Of a DNA stretch of 24,237 nt, positions 17,872 to 24,237 are shown piece after piece (within the stretch, counting starts at the first letter, position 1; the number at the start of each line of letters is the position of its first letter). The notes beneath the pieces are model-generated. The model had not been told where the DNA came from. It made no database searches and was given only the letters and a program-made list of their open reading frames with translations. The translations under genes and the position numbers were made by a program. Source of the DNA: a virus; IMG/VR virus record IMGVR_UViG_3300047321_000208, positions 1 through 24,237 of that record, one strand, 5' to 3'.

Positions 17872-20800
17872 GTGCCTGGTTCTGGTGGTGCCGACGCCGA
17901 GTTCAACGTCGATATCAACATCGACGCCGACAAGGCTGCCGCCGAGTTGGAAGCAAAGATCGAGAAGGCGCTCCGCGAAGCCTTCAAGTCACCGGCCGTG
18001 CAGGGGGCATTCAACACCATCGTCACGGCGATGACGAAGGCGATGTCCGGCGTCGGCAAGTCGTCGGCGCAGACCTGGAAGACGGTCCAGACGCAAGGCG
18101 TGCAGGCGGCACACAACATCGGCAAGGCGTTCGATGACGTCGCGAAGAAGTCGAAGGCGGCCTTCAACGCCAACCAGGCCCGCGGCTCCTCGAACGAACT
18201 CCAGGCCCTCAACGCTCTGGTGCATGGCCTCTCCTCGAACTTCGAGCATCTCGCCACCGACATCCGCACGACGAACACCGTCATCCAGGAGATGTCGCGA
18301 GGCGCTCGCGCCCAACTGAATGCCGTCACTCAGGAACAGCGCACCCTGCAACAGCAGTTGACGTCACAGAACGCCACCCTGAACACTCAGGCCCAGGAGC
18401 GCGCCAACAAGCTGACGAATCAAACGAAGCTCGATCTGGCGGCGATCCGATCCCAGTCGGCCGCCGACCGGAATGCCAGCAACGAGCGAATCGCCAACAT
18501 CCGCCGCTTCACCCAGATCGCCACGACCTCGATCCGCGCTCTGACCCAGGTGTTCCGCTCCGTGTTCAACGCGGGCACCGCTGCCGTACGAGGGTTCGTC
18601 AACACGGCCGGGTCGATCATCCGCGGCCTCGCCTCCACCTTCCGATCCGTGTTCAGCACGATCAACGGCATCGTCCGCTCGTTCGTGTCAGGGTTCACCC
18701 GCGCCTTCTCCACGATCGGCCGCGGCGTCACCACCGCCCTGTCAGGCGTGTCCCGCGCGATCCGCTCCGCCCTGTCCCGCGACGAAGCAGCAGTGAAGGA
18801 GTCGATGTCCCGGCGCGAGCGGGCCATGTCGGCGTCCGCTGGCCGACAGCAATCCATCTTCTCTCGGGCTGGGGCAACCCTCGGCCTGCTCGGCGGCGGG
18901 GCGGCGATCGGGTCACTGCTCACCTCCGGCTTCGAGCGCGCCGGTCAGGTCGAACAGTTGCAACTCACCTTCAACGCCCTGCTCGGCGACTCAGGCAAGG
19001 CGACGAAGGTTCTCGCCGATCTCTCCGAGTATGCCCGCACCACCTCGTTCGACTTCGTCGAGGTCGCCCAGTCGACCGCCCAGTTGACCGCCGCGCTCGG
19101 TGACGTCGACAAGGCCGAGTCCCTCACGAAGTTCCTCGGCGACGTCGTCGCGTTGACCGGCGGCACCACCGAATCTCTCGGCCGCGTCCGTCTCGCCATG
19201 TCGCAGATCGCCGGCGCGGGCCGGCTGGACTCAGCGAACCTACGTCAGATCACCGAGTCCCTCCCCGGCGTCCCGATCGCGCAGATCCTCGCCGACCGCT
19301 TCTTCGGCGGCTCGATGGAGGCGTACTCGAAGGCGCGTGATGCCGGGGAGTTGGGGGGCAAGATCTCCGCCGAAGCGTTCTTCGACGCCTTCCAGCAGGG
19401 CACTCAGGAACGGTTCCCGGAAGTCCAGGGCTTCGCCCAGGTCGCCGCAGGGACGTTGACCGGCCTGACGCAGAACTTGAAGGAGAACTTCGCCATCTTC
19501 GGGGCGACGATCATCACGCTCGTCCAGGGGCCGCTGAAGGCGGGGATCGGCGCGATCAACAACTTCATGTCCGCGGCGGGGGCGTTCATCTCGGGCGATA
19601 TGTTCAAGCCGAAACCCGTCCATGCCGCGGACAACCCGTATGTCCAGATGGCCGACGACGCGTTGATCGCCTTCGAGGATCTGCCGAAGGAATGGCAACG
19701 CCAGTTGGAGGAGGGGTTCGGCTGGCAGGCAGGCAAAGGGTTCGTCGTGTCGAAAGCGGACGCCGTCGCCTGGTGGGACAACATGCATCCGCCGGAAGCG
19801 GATCAGACAGTCAGCATGTTGGAGAAGTTGCGGGGCCTCCTCGGGGACTTCGTCAAGGGCATCGGAGCCGGAACGGCGGTCGCCGCAGGGTTCAAGGCGA
19901 TCGGCCTGGCCCTACGGTTCATGGTCAACCCCCTCGTCCTCGCCGCTACAGCGTTCGGCCTGCTCGGTGTGGCGTGGGGCAAGATCTACCGGGCGTCGCC
20001 GTACCTCCAGAACTCGATGCACGTCCTGCGCTACTCGCTCGGGGGGCTGGTCGACGCCATCAAGGGGTTGCTGTCACTCGCCGGCCGTCTCGTCTCGAAT
20101 GCTCTGTTCGGCAACGGCAACTTCTGGAAGTCGCTCGGCGACCGCGTCTCTAGAGTCGTCAACTACCTGAACCGCGGCATCCGCGCCTTCACCGGGTGGC
20201 TCAACTGGGCGAACGACATGATCGCCGCCGGCAAGGTATCCGTCGTCCTCGACGACGTCAACGACCGCCTGAAGGACCTCCTCGGCCATCTCCTCGGCCT
20301 CTCCGACGCCCAACTCGACTTCGCCAAGCTGCTCGGCGGGAACGACTTCGGCAACATCCTCGCCGCCGGCCTCGACAAGCTGGAGACCGTCCCGGTCATC
20401 GGCCCGATCACCGCGTTCGTGCGCCGCGTCTTCAACAGCCTCATCGGCGCGGCGAAGTCCGCCATCGGCTTCTTCGGTGATATCTGGAGCATCATCTTCG
20501 GCAGCGGCGGCGCGGACGACCCGACTGCGGTGATGGTCAACTCACTGTTCGGTGGTCCCAGTGCCGAACAGTCGACCGGCACAAAGATCCTGGACCGCCT
20601 GGAGAACACGTTCCTCGGGCCGGTCGTCCGGTTCTTCCGCGGCCCCTTCGCCAACACCATCGAGTCGATCGGCGGCTTCATCGGCGGCGTGTTCCAGGAC
20701 TACATCATCCCCGGCTTCTCGGCGGTCTCGAACTTCTTCGCCCACGACTTCATCCCCGGCATCGTCAACATCGCCGAGTCGATCGGCCGGTTCCTCTCCC

Positions 20801-23800
20801 CCGCCGTGTCGACTGTCGGGAACCTCCTCGGACAGGTCGGCACGTTGCTGGCCCCGTTGGGTGGGGCGATCGAGAACTTCTTCTCGACCTACAAAGACAA
20901 GGGCATCGGCGGGGCGTTCTCCGGGTTGTGGCAGGGGGTCATCGACTCGGCCAGCAACTTGTGGGAAGGCGTCGACGGATCGGGTGGGATCAAGGCCGGG
21001 TTGCAGTCAGCCGTCGACTCGATCACGAACTGGTTCTCGACGACGTTCACCGGCAAGAACGTCGAGACGTGGATCAAGTCCGCTTTGGACGGCATCCGCA
21101 AGGTGGGCTTCGCGATCGGCAAGTTCATCGGCTCCCCCGAGTTCCTCGGCACCGTCGTCGTCTCGGCCGTGGCGGTCGCAGCGGCAATCGCCGCCGTGCT
21201 CGGCGCCTTCACTCTCGGCCTCGTCCAGGGTCTCGCCAAGGAAGGGGTCCGTTGGGGCAAGCTCATCGCTGGGGCACTCCAGGACGGCTGGAACAACCTC
21301 ACCGAAGGCGCGTTGAGTTTCGTTCCCCAGCCGATCGTCGACGCCGTCAACGCCATGCTGGGCAACAAAGCCATCGGCGCCGGCCTCGGCGTCGGAGCGC
21401 TCGTGCTCGGCGGCCTCGTCGTGAAGGCCGTCGTTGGCGGCATCGCCTCCGCCGCGGAGAAAAGCGCTATATCGACCGGTGTTGGTCAGGGACTCGCCGG
21501 AACGACGTCGTTGGGCGGCATCGGCCTCACCCTCGCCAAGGGCCTGTTCAACTCTGTCGTCAACGGCTTCAAGGGCGTCGGCAAGGGCGCTCTCAGCCTT
21601 GCATCGTACATCCTTCCCCGCTTCCCGACGGGCGGTGGCACGGCCGAAGCGTCCGTCGGGGCCGGCATCGGGTCGCGCATCATCGGCGGCATGAACAAGT
21701 TCTTCGGCACCGTCGACCCGGTGACCGGCATCGCCACCGGGCTGAGAGGGGTCAAGCAGCAGGCGGAGGCCCGGTTCGGCAACGTCGGCACCGCCATTGC
21801 CACGGCAGTCGTCGGCGGCATCGCAGCCTACGAGTTCGGCAACTACGCCGGCAAGAAGGGTGATGCTGGCGGAATCCTCCTCGCCCTCCTTGGAGGCGCC
21901 GCGACCGGTGGGGCGATCGGGGCAACCTTCGGCGGGGTCGGGGCCGGGATCGGCGCGGCGATCGGTCTCGGTATCGCCGGTCTCGGCGTCTACTTCGGTC
22001 AGGCAGCGAAGAAGGCCCAGGACTTCAACGACGTCGTCGTCAGCATCCGCGAATCGCTGTCCGGCCTGTCACAGGACAACGCCAACCAGGCCCTCGTCCA
22101 GAACATCTCCGACCGCCTCACGTCGAACTCGGATGCCTTCAAGGATTGGGGTCAGCAACTCTCTGACAGCTTCGACTTCGGCAAGTTCGTCCAGGACATC
22201 CTCGACGGCACCGCCACCGCCGACTCGGCGTTCGCCGACTTCGTCACCGGGATGAAGGACCAACTCATCTCGGCTGGCAACCTTGCCCCCGACCTGGCCC
22301 AGAAGCTCACCGACTCGATCACGTTGGCCGCACAGTCCGGCGACTTCCAGAGCGCCCAGGATCTCCTCAACGAGGTGTTCAGCAACGGCCGGTTCTCGAC
22401 TGACGAGATCACGGCGATCTCCAATGCCTTCGACAAGCTGCCTGGCAAGTTCACCGGCATCGTCGACGGCTCCGGCGACGCAGAGCATGCCTTCAACTTC
22501 TTGAAGACGACCATCAGTGGCACCGCCGCGGCGCAGGCTCAACTCGCCGCCAACACCGACATCGTCACCCAGGCGATGAGCGATGCGGCCAACCCGATCG
22601 ACACCGTCGACGAAGCATTGCAGTCAATCCGCGACGGCCTCGCGGCGGGTGGCACGGCACAAGAGATAGCCAACATCCTTGGCAATCCCGATCTCTCCTC
22701 TGCTAATGCGCTAGACGCGTTGAGTCAGGCCGCCGACGACGTGAAGGGCCGCATCTCTGACGCCAAGGACCTGTTCGATCAACTTCTCGAAGCGATGAAA
22801 CCGGCGTTGCCAGGCCCCGCCGACAAGTCGATCGGGGGGATCACCGACAAGATCGTCGCCGACCTACCGAACATCGCCGCCGGGTTCCAGCAGATCTGGG
22901 ACGACGCCGAACTCCCCGACAACATCAAGAATGCCAAGATCAACTTGGAGGTCAACGACTTCTCCGACCAGATCGCGCAAGCCTTGTCCGACGGGTTCTC
23001 GTCCGGCTCGATCGACTCGCAGCCCGAGTTGGACACCTTCATCGCCGGTGTCCGGCAGAACATCGAAGACGCCAACCTCTCCGGCCCGGTCTCAGACCAG
23101 TTGAACGCCGTCCTCGACACGTTCGCCGCCCAAGACTTCTCGTCCGCCTACGACGCCGTCGCCTCGGCACTCACCGACCAGCAGAAGCTTGCTGAGACCG
23201 GCCGGCTCATGGCGCAGCGGATTCAATCAGGGATCGGGAACTTCAGCTACAACCAAATAAGCGAACAAGAGGACTCCCGGTTCGGCGCCATCCGACACGG
23301 CCAGACCCCCCCGTCAGGCTCCCAGGTCAACGTGACCCTGCCCGCTCTCACCACCCAGGATCTCTCAGACGTCTTCAAGGATGTCGACTCTGCCTCTGTC
23401 GGTCACCTCATCGGCGGCGACGTCGGCGATGCCGTCCCGTCCGGCTTCAAGGCATCCAACGTCACCGCAGGGCTAAAGAGCCAGTTGACGGCGACCGGCG
23501 CCGGGCTACACGGGACCGCGTCGGACGCCGGGCAGAAGATTGGCAACGCCATAGTGAAGGGCATGGGGGTCGGCGCAGTAGGGGCGGCGTCCGCCGGACA
23601 GAGCGCCGGTCGCGCCGCCGTGCAGGGCGCTGCCGGTGGGATCAACGGAATGTTCAGCATTGGCGCGAACGCTGGCGCCGCCTTCGCAAAGGGCATCGTG
23701 TCCCAGGTGAGCGCAGCCGCTCAGGCCGCCGCAGCGATCGCCAGCGCCGCCGTGAAGAGTGCGAGGACTTCCTTGCAGATCCACTCGCCGTCGAAGGTGT

Positions 23801-24237
23801 TCGTCGACATCGGCAAGCAGATCGGCGCCGGCTTCGTAAAGGGCATCGAAGACTCGACCACCTCGATGACCGACGCGCTGGAGAAGGCGCTCACCGACGC
23901 CGTCAAGAACGCGGTCGACAAGTCCGCCGACGCGGTGAACCGGGCCAACGTTGCTGGCAAGCTGTTCGAGATCCTCCAGCCGTCCACGCTGCCCGGCGGC
24001 ACATCGAAGACGGCAGTCACGTCAGCGACGGCGGGCATCACCAGCCAACTCGGCAGCTTCACCTCCGACCTGCGGTCGGGGCTGTCCGACGCTCTCGGTG
24101 GGGTCGCTAACGACACGCTGCGCGAAGCCCGCGAAGGTCTGGCCGGCGTCTTCCTCAACACCTCGGCGTCGTTCAACGACCTCCGCGGCCAGTACGCCGA
24201 CGCCAAGGCAGCCAAGAAAGCCATCGACGACTACAAC
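17872..24237 (+). CDS. Tape measure protein, 5' part (open at window end, more than 2,120 codons)
   Basis: The frame runs from GTG 17872 to the window edge without a stop. After a short N-terminal domain there is a coiled-coil, Gln-rich region (about residues 104-184) and an amphipathic repeat region with recurring F-R-S-V-F and Val/Phe/Ser units (about 227-303). The tape-measure core domain (about 338-480) contains E-Y-A-R-T-T-S-F-D and a S-x-I-x-G-A-G-R-L segment. Hydrophobic Ala/Gly stretches follow near 1083-1120 and 1301-1380, probably the membrane-crossing parts used for DNA entry. A late S-P-S-K-V-F-V-D-I-G motif (about 1972-1981) is typical of tape measure C-terminal regions. The protein sets tail length. 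A peptidase domain could follow beyond the window. Confidence 0.92.
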   Translation, partial: MPGSGGADAEFNVDINIDADKAAAELEAKIEKALREAFKSPAVQGAFNTIVTAMTKAMSGVGKSSAQTWKTVQTQGVQAAHNIGKAFDDVAKKSKAAFNANQARGSSNELQALNALVHGLSSNFEHLATDIRTTNTVIQEMSRGARAQLNAVTQEQRTLQQQLTSQNATLNTQAQERANKLTNQTKLDLAAIRSQSAADRNASNERIANIRRFTQIATTSIRALTQVFRSVFNAGTAAVRGFVNTAGSIIRGLASTFRSVFSTINGIVRSFVSGFTRAFSTIGRGVTTALSGVSRAIRSALSRDEAAVKESMSRRERAMSASAGRQQSIFSRAGATLGLLGGGAAIGSLLTSGFERAGQVEQLQLTFNALLGDSGKATKVLADLSEYARTTSFDFVEVAQSTAQLTAALGDVDKAESLTKFLGDVVALTGGTTESLGRVRLAMSQIAGAGRLDSANLRQITESLPGVPIAQILADRFFGGSMEAYSKARDAGELGGKISAEAFFDAFQQGTQERFPEVQGFAQVAAGTLTGLTQNLKENFAIFGATIITLVQGPLKAGIGAINNFMSAAGAFISGDMFKPKPVHAADNPYVQMADDALIAFEDLPKEWQRQLEEGFGWQAGKGFVVSKADAVAWWDNMHPPEADQTVSMLEKLRGLLGDFVKGIGAGTAVAAGFKAIGLALRFMVNPLVLAATAFGLLGVAWGKIYRASPYLQNSMHVLRYSLGGLVDAIKGLLSLAGRLVSNALFGNGNFWKSLGDRVSRVVNYLNRGIRAFTGWLNWANDMIAAGKVSVVLDDVNDRLKDLLGHLLGLSDAQLDFAKLLGGNDFGNILAAGLDKLETVPVIGPITAFVRRVFNSLIGAAKSAIGFFGDIWSIIFGSGGADDPTAVMVNSLFGGPSAEQSTGTKILDRLENTFLGPVVRFFRGPFANTIESIGGFIGGVFQDYIIPGFSAVSNFFAHDFIPGIVNIAESIGRFLSPAVSTVGNLLGQVGTLLAPLGGAIENFFSTYKDKGIGGAFSGLWQGVIDSASNLWEGVDGSGGIKAGLQSAVDSITNWFSTTFTGKNVETWIKSALDGIRKVGFAIGKFIGSPEFLGTVVVSAVAVAAAIAAVLGAFTLGLVQGLAKEGVRWGKLIAGALQDGWNNLTEGALSFVPQPIVDAVNAMLGNKAIGAGLGVGALVLGGLVVKAVVGGIASAAEKSAISTGVGQGLAGTTSLGGIGLTLAKGLFNSVVNGFKGVGKGALSLASYILPRFPTGGGTAEASVGAGIGSRIIGGMNKFFGTVDPVTGIATGLRGVKQQAEARFGNVGTAIATAVVGGIAAYEFGNYAGKKGDAGGILLALLGGAATGGAIGATFGGVGAGIGAAIGLGIAGLGVYFGQAAKKAQDFNDVVVSIRESLSGLSQDNANQALVQNISDRLTSNSDAFKDWGQQLSDSFDFGKFVQDILDGTATADSAFADFVTGMKDQLISAGNLAPDLAQKLTDSITLAAQSGDFQSAQDLLNEVFSNGRFSTDEITAISNAFDKLPGKFTGIVDGSGDAEHAFNFLKTTISGTAAAQAQLAANTDIVTQAMSDAANPIDTVDEALQSIRDGLAAGGTAQEIANILGNPDLSSANALDALSQAADDVKGRISDAKDLFDQLLEAMKPALPGPADKSIGGITDKIVADLPNIAAGFQQIWDDAELPDNIKNAKINLEVNDFSDQIAQALSDGFSSGSIDSQPELDTFIAGVRQNIEDANLSGPVSDQLNAVLDTFAAQDFSSAYDAVASALTDQQKLAETGRLMAQRIQSGIGNFSYNQISEQEDSRFGAIRHGQTPPSGSQVNVTLPALTTQDLSDVFKDVDSASVGHLIGGDVGDAVPSGFKASNVTAGLKSQLTATGAGLHGTASDAGQKIGNAIVKGMGVGAVGAASAGQSAGRAAVQGAAGGINGMFSIGANAGAAFAKGIVSQVSAAAQAAAAIASAAVKSARTSLQIHSPSKVFVDIGKQIGAGFVKGIEDSTTSMTDALEKALTDAVKNAVDKSADAVNRANVAGKLFEILQPSTLPGGTSKTAVTSATAGITSQLGSFTSDLRSGLSDALGGVANDTLREAREGLAGVFLNTSASFNDLRGQYADAKAAKKAIDDYN

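Overview
The window reads as part of the genome of a tailed phage (siphovirus type) that infects a high-GC actinobacterium. Three observations support this. The base composition is strongly G+C rich, with GTG starts and dense 4-base gene overlaps. The structural genes (portal, capsid maturation protease, capsid, Cys-rich head-to-tail adaptor, major tail protein, tail assembly chaperones with a frameshift, very long tape measure) follow the actinophage virion order. Several genes also carry a TANNNT box exactly six bases before the start codon, a pattern typical of leaderless actinobacterial transcripts. No tail sheath gene is visible. No terminase, integrase, lysin or polymerase gene lies inside the window, and both ends cut through genes.

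Layout. (1) Positions 1-2351, plus strand: eight small genes of unknown function. The first six are chained by 4-base overlaps, and the last two each have their own apparent leaderless promoter. (2) 2352-2505: a convergent intergenic region filled with hairpins that probably act as two-way terminators. (3) 6678-2506, minus strand: a tightly overlapping operon of 14 small genes. It includes a DNA methyltransferase with DnaJ-type zinc motifs, a VRR-NUC nuclease, a DUF2493/SLOG nucleotide-binding protein, a ribbon-helix-helix protein and several small CxxC proteins. (4) 6679-7001: a divergent promoter region, then a plus-strand ribbon-helix-helix regulator candidate and a 33-residue membrane peptide, closed by a long hairpin. 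(5) 7002-7488: about 490 bases without a convincing gene. This stretch has a promoter-like box and a string of hairpins and is a candidate structured non-coding RNA. (6) 7489-24237, plus strand: the virion module.

The virion module runs in this order: small membrane peptide, zinc-binding unknown, portal, protease, major capsid protein with an N-terminal scaffold-like region, HNH endonuclease, second capsid-like protein, Cys-rich head-to-tail adaptor, second HNH endonuclease, major tail protein, tail terminator candidate, HK97 gp10-like tail completion protein, tail chaperones G and G-T joined by a canonical -1 slippery site, and a tape measure protein that stays open for more than 2,100 codons to the end of the window.

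Transcription of this module appears to be punctuated. Strong hairpins follow the capsid gene, the second HNH gene and the major tail gene. New TANNNT boxes sit directly after some of these hairpins or inside the stop codon of the preceding gene, so abundant proteins (capsid, tail tube) could be expressed separately from scarce ones. The most interesting features are the leaderless promoter set, the candidate RNA at 7063-7470, the terminator/promoter/start compaction at 16042-16093, the two-subunit capsid arrangement and the zinc-bearing methyltransferase.
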